DNA of 39,239 nucleotides from TCS55 sp964343505 (GTDB taxonomy: Bacteria > Fidelibacterota > Marinisomatia > Marinisomatales > TCS55): positions 1-39,239 of the forward strand of contig CAYFJU010000023.1 in NCBI GenBank assembly GCA_964343505.1. Direction: 5' to 3'. The position numbers and the translations under genes were made by a program. Of this stretch, positions 22,935-31,406 are shown one piece after another (within the stretch, counting starts at the first letter, position 1; each line of letters starts with the position of its first letter). The notes beneath the pieces are model-generated. The model was not told the DNA's origin. It did not search any database and saw only the letters and a program-made list of their open reading frames with translations.

Positions 22935-23202
22935 GCGCATTCCATTCTTGGGCAGTATAGGTTTTCATACTGAATGCATGGATTTCATTCTTAATCAAGG
23001 ATCCGAGGGCAGTATAAACGAGTTGATGCCGTTCAATTAATGATTTATTTTCAAAATCATTGGAGACTATCGTGGCAGACAAATGGAGGCCACCGTCGAA
23101 ATTCTGGTGGTGGACATGTTTGCCCGTTGTGTCACGAAGATCCAGATGGGTCAGTTCCATATGTTCGGACAATTTGTTCTTAATTATTTCTTCTGCATTC
23201 AT
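22924..23202 (-). CDS. BolA-family protein
   Basis: Small cytosolic protein of 92 residues with the BolA fold. The first helix is AEEIIKNKLSEH. The typical GGLHLSATIVSNDFENKSLI and ERHQLVYTALGSLIKNEIHA match BolA proteins, and it ends in the usual FSMKTYTAQEW. BolA proteins often partner monothiol glutaredoxins in Fe-S handling; no glutaredoxin is nearby here. It starts 39 bases from the divergent DUF1232-like gene, so a two-way promoter must lie in 23203-23241. The 3' end overlaps the oxygenase gene by 11-17 bases. Confidence 0.92.
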   Translation of the reverse strand: MNAEEIIKNKLSEHMELTHLDLRDTTGKHVHHQNFDGGLHLSATIVSNDFENKSLIERHQLVYTALGSLIKNEIHAFSMKTYTAQEWNAHVS

Positions 23203-23241
23203 ATTGAATTTATTTCATGGTTTTAATCTAAATTACCAAGG

Positions 23242-23628
23242 ATGAAACGTTCAGACCAACTCCAACTCACACAAGAAGATAAGGCAAGGTACGAAAAACG
23301 GATCGCGGCAATTGATTTGCATGTCATCCCCGCAGTGTTAAATGAAGTGCCCAAAAAGATTGAGCGTCTGGTTTCTCATCCAACCCTGCTTGACTACCAA
23401 ATTGTTCTCGTCACCGATATATCAAAACTGTTCGGTATTTTGAGAGATTTACCGAACTTGAATGAAGATCTGCAAAAAAGAATCGTTTTTGCCCTGGAAT
23501 ATTTCCTGGAAGAATATGACGAAATCCCCGATAGCTCACCCCAAATCGGTTTATTGGATGATTATGTCCTGGTCAGGTGGGTGGTTGATAATATAATGGC
23601 GGATTATTCAGAATTGATTGAAGCTTAA
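23242..23628 (+). CDS. DUF1232/YkvA-like small protein
   Basis: Protein of 128 residues. The C-terminal part has the DUF1232 signature: a helix, then FLEEYDEIPDSSPQIGLLDD followed by YVLVRWVVDNIM, where the ...IPD-x-P-x-IG-x-LDD pattern is characteristic. The N-terminal 60 residues are charged helix with no membrane segment. The function of this family is unknown. It converges with the zinc-ribbon gene and their last four bases overlap. Confidence 0.7.
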   Translation: MKRSDQLQLTQEDKARYEKRIAAIDLHVIPAVLNEVPKKIERLVSHPTLLDYQIVLVTDISKLFGILRDLPNLNEDLQKRIVFALEYFLEEYDEIPDSSPQIGLLDDYVLVRWVVDNIMADYSELIEA

Positions 23629-23831
23629 GCGTTTTTACCGCTTAAATCTTCTTCAGAAAACTGCCACTGGCAGGTATGGCACCACCAGGGTTTGCCATAA
23701 TAATCCCGCACATCAGCCTGTAATTGCATCGGGTTGTTACATTTTGGACAATTCCGCTCTGAGCCCGCTTCAGGCCATTTATAATCAGGACGAAACTTTA
23801 CTGAATTATCTAAATTTTGATTGTTACTCAT
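23625..23831 (-). CDS. Small zinc-ribbon protein
   Basis: Protein of 68 residues with two CxxC knuckles, NCPKCNNPMQL and WWCHTCQWQF, spaced as a zinc ribbon. The basic/aromatic segment between them could contact nucleic acid, but no specific role is known. The opposite-strand frame in this interval (23618-23875) lacks any such pattern and is taken as the shadow. It overlaps the DUF1232-like gene by four bases tail to tail. Confidence 0.7.
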   Translation of the reverse strand: MSNNQNLDNSVKFRPDYKWPEAGSERNCPKCNNPMQLQADVRDYYGKPWWCHTCQWQFSEEDLSGKNA

Positions 23832-23879
23832 ACTTGAATTTAGGGATGATTCATGTCATGAAAACAATTGTTTGAAGGA

Positions 23880-24302
23880 TTAATTCGCCAAAATCCACAT
23901 TTGCCATAGGAGTAAAATGACGAGGCCAATCCCAACATAATTTGTGAAATAGTATTCCTTTTTTGCCTGGGCTAATTGATCCGCCAGGAGAAGGGTATCC
24001 AGGCGAACATTGACCGTATCCCCACTCAAAACAAATACTTGTTTTACAGCGTCCGTTTTGGCGTATTGTAAAAATGGATCCTGAATGGATGGAGGATGGT
24101 GGGTGATATGGTGAAGGCCCTCCATGACCGGGATGGGATGATCCAATGGTGTATGCCCGATTAAAGTGCCGTCAATATAAACGGGAACGGTGGTTGTGTC
24201 GGCTTTTACAACGATATAGCCCGGTTCTGCTTCAAAAACAGACACCTGGGCAATGATGAATCCGAGACTCATGAAAAGGGGCATAATCCATTTCAATCGC
24301 AT
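23880..24302 (-). CDS. PEGA-like domain protein with C-terminal membrane anchor
   Basis: From the ATG at 24302 the product has 140 residues. It has a signal peptide (MRLKWIMPLFMSLGFIIAQ), then a PEGA-like surface domain (PGYIVVKADTTTVPVYIDGT, LIGHTPLDHPIPVMEGLHHI). A C-terminal hydrophobic helix (YVGIGLVILLLWQMWIL) ends in a short tail, so it is probably anchored in the inner membrane facing the periplasm. An upstream start at 24374 would overlap the divergent TPR gene and bury the signal peptide, so it is rejected. The 55 bases between the two starts must hold promoters for both directions. Confidence 0.72.
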   Translation of the reverse strand: MRLKWIMPLFMSLGFIIAQVSVFEAEPGYIVVKADTTTVPVYIDGTLIGHTPLDHPIPVMEGLHHITHHPPSIQDPFLQYAKTDAVKQVFVLSGDTVNVRLDTLLLADQLAQAKKEYYFTNYVGIGLVILLLWQMWILAN

Positions 24303-24357
24303 GGAATAAATTATTTTTAAATATTGATTGGAATGAAGGAACTTCTGGGTAGAAAAT

Positions 24358-26091
24358 ATGCTTAAAAATCGCATTTATACACCGGCCCGGACCTGGATAC
24401 TTATGACGGGCCTTATTTTTATATCCTGTGCCAATTTCAAAGCTTACTTCAATACGTTCTACAATGCGGAAGAATATTTTGAAAAAGCGGAGAAAGTCCG
24501 CCTCGAAAACCGTGGTGAAAAACTTCCCCAATCCGCTCTCAATGATTATGAAAAGGTGATTGAAAAATCTCTGCTTACCCTTGAAAGATATCCAGACTTT
24601 AAATTAAAAAAATCCGCCCTTTCTCTGATTGCCCAATCCCATTTTCATCGGGGCGAATACCGTGCAGTGACCAGTACCTTAGGGGAAATGAAAAATGAAT
24701 TTGGTGATGCAGTCCACGTGGAAGTAGAATTTTGGACATCCCTGATCAAATGGAAACAAAACAAACCACAGCCGGCCATAAACGGATTAAATGCATTATT
24801 AGAATTTAATCTCAGGGCCGATATGGAAGCGAAAGTGTACCTGGCCATTGCTGAAATATACCTTGAACAGAACATGCAGTCTGAAGCGATGGATCATCTT
24901 GAAAAAGCCGCCCAGAAGATCCGGGACCCCAATGAAAAGGGACAGATTTATTACCGTATCGCTGAACTCTCCTTCGAAGATAAAGTGTATGATCGCGCTC
25001 TTACGGCGTATCGGCAGGTCATCAAAAATTCCCAATCCAAAAAACGGGTACAGGAAGGGCATCTGAAAACGGTGCAGATTTACCGCTTAAAAGGCGATTT
25101 AGATTTAGTCGCTAATTCAATTAAAAATATGCTTTTGGATGAAGATTATCAGTCAATCTATGCTGGTCTAGAATTGGAATTGGCCAAATTATATGAACAG
25201 CAAAATAAGGTGTCCGAAGCCAAAAACAGGCTCGAGTCTATCGTTCAGGCTTATCCCAAAACGGAAGCTTCCGCCGAAGCCTATTATAAGCTGGGGAATT
25301 ATTCCATTCACGATGATTGGGATTTGGAAACGGCCCTCAAACAATTCGGGTTGGTCGGGAAAGAACACCGCCAGTCCCTTTATGGACAACCGGCCCAAGT
25401 CAGGATTAAGGAAATTAAAGCTTATCAAAAAACCCAATTAGATTTGGAACCGTGGTCACTACGGATTGCAGAATCTGATACGGTTGCTGAGTCCCTTTTT
25501 TCTGAGAATGAGCAAAATGAAATCGCTATAATTTTATATGGCATGACTGAATTGGAAGCGTTTCATTTTGGACGAAGTGATTCTGCACTCATTTACCTTG
25601 AGCAATTGATTCAATATGCAAGTCAATCCCAATTAGTCCCTAAAGCGCTGTATGCAAAATCCGTAATCCTGAAGGAGAAGGGTGATACCGCATCTGTAAA
25701 GCAGTTGAAACAGCGCATCATTAATGAATTCCCTAAAACGGATTATGCCTTAGCGATCATTCATGCAGATGGGAGCTATAAACCTTCGGCTTCGACTTCC
25801 GATGAAAAATTGATTTCAGCAGAGCAAAATTGGAGTTCCAATTCAGCCTTAGCGATTGACAACTATCGGGAGATTGTGAATGAGGATACGGTGTCAGAAA
25901 CCGGTGCAAAGGCTGCCTATTTTTTGGCTTATCAATATGATTACCATTTTGTCCAACCGGACAGTGCTCTGAAATATTATGAGTGGATATTGAAATACCA
26001 CCGTAATTCTGACCAGGCTGTGCCGGCTGAAAATCGTGTTGTCTTTTTAAATTCTGTCCTTGCGGATACCTCGGAAACCCATGATCGTTGA
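24358..26091 (+). CDS. TPR-repeat lipoprotein
   Basis: Envelope lipoprotein of 577 residues with signal WILMTGLIFISCANF (Cys near residue 23). After a conserved-looking YFNTFYNAEEYFEKAEK start it is a long series of TPR helices: SQSHFHRG-type, then AKVYLAIAEIYLEQNMQSEA, AELSFEDKVYDRALTAY, ELAKLYEQQNKVSEAKNRLE and SAEAYYKLGNYSIHDDWDLE. A second TPR group follows at the end (AAYFLAYQYDYHFVQPDSAL). Such proteins are scaffolds. The layout recalls PorW/SprE-type lipoproteins of type IX secretion, which would fit the giant sorting-domain protein, but I cannot prove it. The last 11 bases overlap pyrK. Confidence 0.8.
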   Translation: MLKNRIYTPARTWILMTGLIFISCANFKAYFNTFYNAEEYFEKAEKVRLENRGEKLPQSALNDYEKVIEKSLLTLERYPDFKLKKSALSLIAQSHFHRGEYRAVTSTLGEMKNEFGDAVHVEVEFWTSLIKWKQNKPQPAINGLNALLEFNLRADMEAKVYLAIAEIYLEQNMQSEAMDHLEKAAQKIRDPNEKGQIYYRIAELSFEDKVYDRALTAYRQVIKNSQSKKRVQEGHLKTVQIYRLKGDLDLVANSIKNMLLDEDYQSIYAGLELELAKLYEQQNKVSEAKNRLESIVQAYPKTEASAEAYYKLGNYSIHDDWDLETALKQFGLVGKEHRQSLYGQPAQVRIKEIKAYQKTQLDLEPWSLRIAESDTVAESLFSENEQNEIAIILYGMTELEAFHFGRSDSALIYLEQLIQYASQSQLVPKALYAKSVILKEKGDTASVKQLKQRIINEFPKTDYALAIIHADGSYKPSASTSDEKLISAEQNWSSNSALAIDNYREIVNEDTVSETGAKAAYFLAYQYDYHFVQPDSALKYYEWILKYHRNSDQAVPAENRVVFLNSVLADTSETHDR

Positions 26092-26872
26092 ACGCGCCCG
26101 GGTAAAATCAAACCGCGAAGTAGCACGCAATATTTGGGAAATGCATTTTGAAGCAGCTCAAATAGCCCAGGCTTACACCGGCGCCGGACAGTTTATCAAT
26201 ATTCTGGCTATGGATGGTTGGCAGCACCCATTGCGGCGGCCAATGAGTATTGCTTCGGCTCAAGATGGATCTGTTTCGATTATATATAAGATATTTGGCA
26301 GTGTAACTCAAATTCTATCCCAAAAGAAACCAGGCGATTCAGTAGAATTGCTGGGGCCGCTGGGCAATACATTTTCAAATTGGCATAATGGTGCATTTCC
26401 GATATTAGTTGGGGGCGGTGTGGGATTAGCTCCGATTCTTAATTTAAAAAATGAGTGCGATGATGGCGGGGTGGATCATACAATCATTATCGGCGCCCGT
26501 TCCGGTGATGAACATTTTATTGACCATGAGCCGACGAAAAATATTTACCTTACCACCGATGACGGCACTACCGGTGAAGCAGGAACGGTTATGGGGCCCT
26601 TAGAACGAAGCGTCAAAGAAAATACCAACGCTTACTTGTATGCTTGTGGTCCTGAGCCCATGTTGGAAGCGGTGCGGAACTTTGCTTTGGCGAACAATGT
26701 TCCCGCTCAGTTATCTGTCGAAAGTTATATGGGGTGCGGTGTCGGCCTTTGCCAGGGATGTGTCATATTCAGGGAAAACTCAGAGGTCCAGGACCATAGC
26801 TACCATGAAAAATATTCATTAGTGTGCCTGGATGGCCCCGTCTATGAAGCGAAAGATATCAATTTTGGCTAA
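26081..26872 (+). CDS. pyrK: Dihydroorotate dehydrogenase electron-transfer subunit
   Basis: FAD- and 2Fe-2S-containing subunit that passes electrons from PyrD to NAD+ in pyrimidine synthesis. From the ATG at 26081 the product has 263 residues. The FAD site is LRRPMSIAS (residues 51-59), the nucleotide-binding site is ILVGGGVGLAPI (108-119), and YACGPEPML precedes the iron-sulfur loop. All four cluster cysteines are present: C219, C224 and C227 in GCGVGLCQGC, and C249 in YSLVCLDGP. It starts inside the last codons of the TPR gene and overlaps pyrD. A TTG start at 26060 would only lengthen that overlap. Confidence 0.95.
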   Translation: MIVERARVKSNREVARNIWEMHFEAAQIAQAYTGAGQFINILAMDGWQHPLRRPMSIASAQDGSVSIIYKIFGSVTQILSQKKPGDSVELLGPLGNTFSNWHNGAFPILVGGGVGLAPILNLKNECDDGGVDHTIIIGARSGDEHFIDHEPTKNIYLTTDDGTTGEAGTVMGPLERSVKENTNAYLYACGPEPMLEAVRNFALANNVPAQLSVESYMGCGVGLCQGCVIFRENSEVQDHSYHEKYSLVCLDGPVYEAKDINFG

Positions 26873-27785
26873 TCTCAAAATAAAAATTGGAAAAGAATCA
26901 TACGACAACCCAATCTGGGTAGCGTCCGGTACATTTGGTTATGGGACGGAAGCACCGGAATTGGTGGATGTAAATCGGTTAGGCGCTATTGTAACAAAAT
27001 CAATTACCCGTCAGCCCAGGGAGGGGAATCCCCCGCCGCGTATTGTTGAAACACCCTCCGGCATGATCAATTCAATCGGCCTGGCCAATATAGGCGTTGA
27101 ACGCTACATCCGCGATTTGCTGCCAATCTATGAAGACCTTTCTACAAAAATAATTATGAATATTGCGGGGACCGATATCCAGGAATACGTTGAAATTATG
27201 GAAATGGTGGAATCTGTTTCATCGGTGATTGTGGGGTATGAAATCAATATTTCCTGTCCGAATGTGAAAAAGGGCGGTATGGAATTTGGTGTAGATTGCG
27301 ATATGACAGCTAAATTGACGGAAAAGCTGCGTGCTTTAACGGAACGGACGCTGATCATGAAATTAAGCCCCAATGTTTCAGATATTGTCTCTATCGGACT
27401 GAGTGCTCAAAATGCAGGTGCTGACGCTGTTTCAGCCATCAATACTGTCGTAGGGATGAGTGTTGACGCCAAGTCAGGAAACAGTAATATTTATACGACC
27501 TACGGCGGATTGTCAGGACCGGCAATTAAGCCCATCGGGTTGGCCATGGTCCATAAATTATATCAACAATTATCAATTCCAATTATTGGTATGGGTGGAA
27601 TTGTGAATGGTGAAGATGTGGTGGAATATATGATGGCGGGATCGGCTGCTGTGCAAGTGGGTACAGCCAATTTCAGGCATCCCGGCATTGGTGAAGATAT
27701 ACTTGATTCATTCAAAACAATTTTGAATGAAACCAATCGAAATTCTTCTGCTGATTTAATTGGATCGGTTCGCGCCCACTCCTGA
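26865..27785 (+). CDS. pyrD: Dihydroorotate dehydrogenase, class 1B catalytic subunit
   Basis: FMN enzyme oxidising dihydroorotate to orotate, working with PyrK. Signature stretches are NPIWVASGTFGYG, IVTKSIT with the FMN-contact lysine, NPPPRIVETPSGMINSIGL, and NISCPNVKKGG with the catalytic cysteine of class 1 enzymes. The FMN-phosphate part is IIGMGGIVNGEDVVEYMMAG. The start is uncertain: TTG at 26865 (MANLKIKIG) fits the family N-terminus and gives an 8-base overlap with pyrK. ATG codons at 26832 and 26844 are alternatives that add 11 or 7 residues. No good Shine-Dalgarno site separates them. Confidence 0.95.
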   Translation: MANLKIKIGKESYDNPIWVASGTFGYGTEAPELVDVNRLGAIVTKSITRQPREGNPPPRIVETPSGMINSIGLANIGVERYIRDLLPIYEDLSTKIIMNIAGTDIQEYVEIMEMVESVSSVIVGYEINISCPNVKKGGMEFGVDCDMTAKLTEKLRALTERTLIMKLSPNVSDIVSIGLSAQNAGADAVSAINTVVGMSVDAKSGNSNIYTTYGGLSGPAIKPIGLAMVHKLYQQLSIPIIGMGGIVNGEDVVEYMMAGSAAVQVGTANFRHPGIGEDILDSFKTILNETNRNSSADLIGSVRAHS

Positions 27786-27788
27786 ACC

Positions 27789-28262
27789 ATGCCAAAATTA
27801 ATTTTAATAATCATGGTTTTAGCAGTGATTAGCGGATGTTCGAATTCACCACGATATCGCACTGGTCCGGAGAAACCTTCGTCGTCAAAAGCAAAAAAAC
27901 CGCCAGCATTGAACACAAAAGCAAATATCAAACATCGGAAAGTGATGACGGGCGTGAGCTCCTTTTATGCGGAAGACTTTCACGGTAAACTCACCGCCAA
28001 TGGCGAAGTATATGATATGTACGGTCTGACCGCAGCCCATAAAACTCTCCCATTGAATACTATCGTCCGCGTGACGAACTTAGAGAATAATAAATCGCTT
28101 ATTTTGCGTATCAATGATCGCGGTCCCTACGTTAAAGGACGTATATTGGATTGTTCTTACGGTGCCGCAAAAAAACTGGGGTTTGTCAATAATGGCACGG
28201 CAAAGGTAAAAATTGAAGTGATTGAGTGGGGCGATAATCAATATATGAAACACCGGGACTAG
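27789..28262 (+). CDS. rlpA: RlpA-like lipoprotein (double-psi beta-barrel domain)
   Basis: Lipoprotein of 157 residues. The signal ends in AVISGC (Cys17). After a Lys/Pro-rich linker the RlpA double-psi barrel follows: GVSSFYAEDFHGKLTANGEV, LTAAHKTLPLNTIVRVTN and LRINDRGPYVKGRILDCS. These include the family's conserved ASWYG-equivalent start and the NDRGP motif with the acidic residue. Well-studied RlpA proteins cleave naked glycan strands at the septum and carry a SPOR domain; this one ends right after the barrel and has none. It starts 3 bases after the pyrD stop. Confidence 0.88.
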   Translation: MPKLILIIMVLAVISGCSNSPRYRTGPEKPSSSKAKKPPALNTKANIKHRKVMTGVSSFYAEDFHGKLTANGEVYDMYGLTAAHKTLPLNTIVRVTNLENNKSLILRINDRGPYVKGRILDCSYGAAKKLGFVNNGTAKVKIEVIEWGDNQYMKHRD

Positions 28263-28263
28263 T

Positions 28264-29151
28264 ATGGCACGTTACTACATTACTGTCAATCCCCACGGGG
28301 GGACCAAAAAAGGGCCGCGAATCCTTGAACAAGTGATGCCGGTATTTGAGAGCGCCAATGCCGATGTAACCATACTTGAGACAGAATATGCCGGCCATGC
28401 GCGGGATTTGGCGAGAGACATGGATATGACCGGCTACGATGGATTTTGCTGCATTGGCGGCGATGGCACCATGCATGAGGTCATCAATGGGGTTATGACG
28501 CGTAAAGATGGCCAAAAAATTCCCATTGGGTTAATTACCGGCGGCACCGGCAATTCTTTTATGCATGACTTGGATTGTCTCGACCCTGTGAATGCGGCCA
28601 AGCGAATCGTGACCGGTCGCCGGAGACCCATTGATATTTTCCGCTGTGACGCGGATGGTATTATTTATTATGGTTTTAATATTGTTGGGTGGGGGATCCC
28701 CACTGATGCCAATAACCTGGCGGAAAAATTAAGATGGCTGGGGCCGCAACGATATAATGTTGCCTCCATACTTGAGGTAATCCGCCATCGAAAACGATTT
28801 GCGCGGATTGAAATTGACGGGAATACAATTGGCGCTGATTTTGGTTTTGTCATGGGTTGTAATACCATCCACACGGGCAAGGGGATGCAAATGGCGCCCC
28901 TGGCGCGGTTGGATGACGGGCTGATCGATCTTATCATTGCTCGAAAAGTGGGTCGTGTCAAATTACTGCGATTATTCCCGAAAGTGTTTAGCGGAAAGCA
29001 TATTGGTGATCCGGCTGTGGATTATCGCCAGGTGAGCGAATTTTCTATCAAACCGGAAGATCGGAATACCTTGAATATTGATGGAGAAATGCTTGGCAGC
29101 ACCCCGATCCATGTGAAAGTATTACAAAAAGAATTGGACGTACTGGTATGA
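28264..29151 (+). CDS. Diacylglycerol/sphingosine kinase-family lipid kinase
   Basis: Phosphorylates a lipid such as diacylglycerol, using ATP at the membrane. The 295 residues show the family order: NPHGGTKKG at residues 9-17, the GGDGTMHEVINGV nucleotide loop near residue 63, and TGGTGNSFMHDL. The C-terminal beta-sandwich contains GFVMGCNTIHTGKGMQMAP and the closing LNIDGEMLGSTPI. It belongs to the DagK/YegS/LCB5 group; the exact lipid is not predictable. It starts 1 base after the rlpA stop and overlaps cdsA by ATGA. Together with cdsA this fits a phosphatidic-acid step feeding CDP-diacylglycerol, an inference from position. Confidence 0.9.
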   Translation: MARYYITVNPHGGTKKGPRILEQVMPVFESANADVTILETEYAGHARDLARDMDMTGYDGFCCIGGDGTMHEVINGVMTRKDGQKIPIGLITGGTGNSFMHDLDCLDPVNAAKRIVTGRRRPIDIFRCDADGIIYYGFNIVGWGIPTDANNLAEKLRWLGPQRYNVASILEVIRHRKRFARIEIDGNTIGADFGFVMGCNTIHTGKGMQMAPLARLDDGLIDLIIARKVGRVKLLRLFPKVFSGKHIGDPAVDYRQVSEFSIKPEDRNTLNIDGEMLGSTPIHVKVLQKELDVLV

Positions 29152-29969
29152 ACAAGAAAAGTTCGTTTTGGACGAGGCTACCCATCACTGTTTTGGGAAT
29201 TCCATTGATAATTTATCTTTTGATTGAAGGTGGGATGATTTTCGCTGCATTTGTTGAATTCGTCATTATTCTCTGCCTCATTGAATTTTATAATTTGAAA
29301 AAAGGGAAGGGGCTTTATCCGAATGCGCTTGTGGGTATCCTGCTGACCCTTTCCGTTTGTTTTATATATATCCAATTTCCTCATGCACATCCCAAGAATA
29401 TTCTGACGAGCATTTCATTATTCATCATTCTTGGACTGTTTATGGAAATGTTTAGCGGTAAACCAAAACCTCTTGAAAATGTTACAGTTACTTTAGGTGG
29501 TGTTGTTTATGTAGCCGGCCTGTTAGGAACGATGATTGCACTAAGAAATTGGGATGCACTGAATGGCGCCCGATTCACAATGGCTATGATATTCTCAGTC
29601 TGGATTTGCGATTCCTTCGCTTATATATTTGGCATTTTATGGGGAAAGAAAAAACTGATCGAGCGCGTTAGTCCGAAAAAAACCATTGTTGGGTTTATAG
29701 GTGGTATTGTAGGATCATTCGCGACTTTTTATATCATGGATATGATTGGGTTTATTCAATATGACATCAACCTTATTCAAATTCTAATTCTCACATTTAT
29801 CATCGGTGTTTGCGGTCAGTTAGGTGATTTTGTTGAATCTATGTTCAAGCGCGATGCGGGCGTGAAGGATTCCGGAAAATTATTGTTGGGCCATGGGGGC
29901 GTACTCGACCGATTTGATTCGCTTATCTTTACCAGTCCGCTGGTTTTTATATTCGTTTCTTACTTATAA
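29148..29969 (+). CDS. cdsA: Phosphatidate cytidylyltransferase
   Basis: Integral inner-membrane enzyme making CDP-diacylglycerol from phosphatidic acid and CTP. The 273 residues form about seven to eight membrane helices. The CdsA signature near the C-terminus is intact (FKRDAGVKD, then HGGVLDRFDS), and SPKKTIVGFIGGIVGS precedes it as usual. It overlaps the lipid kinase gene by four bases (ATGA). It ends the run that began with the TPR gene; a 94-base gap with an AT-rich stretch precedes the aminotransferase, where a new promoter is likely. Confidence 0.95.
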   Translation: MNKKSSFWTRLPITVLGIPLIIYLLIEGGMIFAAFVEFVIILCLIEFYNLKKGKGLYPNALVGILLTLSVCFIYIQFPHAHPKNILTSISLFIILGLFMEMFSGKPKPLENVTVTLGGVVYVAGLLGTMIALRNWDALNGARFTMAMIFSVWICDSFAYIFGILWGKKKLIERVSPKKTIVGFIGGIVGSFATFYIMDMIGFIQYDINLIQILILTFIIGVCGQLGDFVESMFKRDAGVKDSGKLLLGHGGVLDRFDSLIFTSPLVFIFVSYL

Positions 29970-30063
29970 CAAAAAGCGAACAACACTTTTGAATCAAACC
30001 GCAAAAATGTAAATTTCCCGGCTTATTTCAAGTCATTTAACAATTATTTACGAGGGGTAATTC

Positions 30064-31395
30064 ATGGCCAATGTATCAATCACCGGCTCTGGTGATGATT
30101 TAACGATTAACGGTGTCCGCCTCGGCGATCTGACGCCCGCCCAACATGAAAATATTGAGAAACAAAAGGGTGGCAATAATTATAGTCCACTGGAAGATGT
30201 TGTTGTTTCACATGTAAAAGATTCATCGACACTCATTGCCCGAAAGCCCAATCCTGACGATGTTTCCTCTTATATTGAAGAAGAATTAATTGACGGTCTT
30301 TGCTGTTATTCAGCAGTAAACCAAGGACAACTGAACCAAACGATTGTGGATGCAGTCGTCAAGCATTTGGCGGAAGAAAAACTGCCCACTGTTCCCCGCT
30401 CGATCCGCCATAAATATATGGGCGCATTTTTAATGGCAGCTACCGGGGTAACAGAAATGGATCGCGTGGTGCCCAAAGTGGCAGGGGTAGAAGCTCCGGA
30501 GTTGATGTTTAAACTTTCCCGTAGATGGGGGTATCGCGTCAAAGGGATTCCTAAAGATGAAGCCATTGTTGTGGCTGCCAGGGGAAACTTCCATGGCCGG
30601 TCGATGACAGCCATTTCTTTATCAGACGATCCGGACGCCTATGAAGATTTTGGGCCCAAAGTGCCGGGAATTGAATTGGTTGAGTATAATAATATTGATG
30701 CCTTGAACGCATTATTCGAAGAAAAGGGTGATCGTATTGCATCTTATTTAGTTGAACCTATTCAGGGAGAGGCTGGTGTTATTGTACCCGATGATAACTA
30801 TTGGCCACAAGTTGCTGCGCTGTGCAAAAAACATAATATTCTGTTGGCCATGGATGAAGTTCAGACCGGTTTTGCCAGAACCGGCGCCAATTTCGCCCAT
30901 CAGTTGTATGGTGTAAAGCCTGACCTCATGGGTTGCGGAAAAGCGGCCGGTGGCGGTATTTTACCTGTTTCCTTTGTGGCGGGACGGGACGAAGTTATCG
31001 GCGTCTTAACACCGGGGTCGGAGGGCTCCACTTTCGGAGGGTATCCGCTTGGCGCCGTGGTGGCCACTTATGCGATTAAAGTTATGATTGATGAAAACCT
31101 TGCAGAAAAGTCTAAAGAACGTGGTGACCAGTTAATCGCGCGGTTTAATGCCCTGAAAGACGCCTTTCCCGATAAGGTTAAGGAAGTCCGAGGGAAAGGT
31201 CTTTTGACTGCTTTTGAAATGCATGATGAACCCAACCTGGATGGGCATCAGGTGTCGGTGGAATTGCTCAAGCATGGCGTTTATGCCAAAGAAACGCATC
31301 ATTCCACCGTTCGTGTCGCACCGGCCTTGACAATTTCAGCTGAACAAATTGATCGCATTGCCGATGCGATTGACGATGTTGTGAAATCATTATAG
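30064..31395 (+). CDS. Class III aminotransferase, ornithine-aminotransferase-like
   Basis: PLP-dependent omega-amino transaminase of 443 residues. Strong likeness to ornithine aminotransferase is visible: CCYSAVNQG, RRWGYRVKGIP, ARGNFHGRSMTAISLSDDP, EPIQGEAGVIVPD, DEVQTGFARTG with the PLP-ring aspartate, and MGCGKAAGGG with the Schiff-base lysine K293. The C-terminal part has GSTFGGYPLG and VRGKGLLTAFEMH. Odd points are an N-terminal extension of some 35 residues and VAGVEAPE in place of the usual N-S/T-G-x-EA phosphate-binding stretch. A GAGGGG-type ribosome site precedes the ATG. With aminoadipate-semialdehyde dehydrogenase and lysine aminotransferase downstream it probably works in basic-amino-acid breakdown. 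The exact substrate (ornithine, lysine or another omega-amine) is open. Confidence 0.85.
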   Translation: MANVSITGSGDDLTINGVRLGDLTPAQHENIEKQKGGNNYSPLEDVVVSHVKDSSTLIARKPNPDDVSSYIEEELIDGLCCYSAVNQGQLNQTIVDAVVKHLAEEKLPTVPRSIRHKYMGAFLMAATGVTEMDRVVPKVAGVEAPELMFKLSRRWGYRVKGIPKDEAIVVAARGNFHGRSMTAISLSDDPDAYEDFGPKVPGIELVEYNNIDALNALFEEKGDRIASYLVEPIQGEAGVIVPDDNYWPQVAALCKKHNILLAMDEVQTGFARTGANFAHQLYGVKPDLMGCGKAAGGGILPVSFVAGRDEVIGVLTPGSEGSTFGGYPLGAVVATYAIKVMIDENLAEKSKERGDQLIARFNALKDAFPDKVKEVRGKGLLTAFEMHDEPNLDGHQVSVELLKHGVYAKETHHSTVRVAPALTISAEQIDRIADAIDDVVKSL

Positions 31396-31406
31396 GAAAT
31401 CCAAAA

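Noticed and set aside
23618..23875. Plus-strand frame over the zinc-ribbon gene
   Set aside because: The minus strand has two well-spaced CxxC knuckles; this frame has no pattern and overlaps both neighbours.
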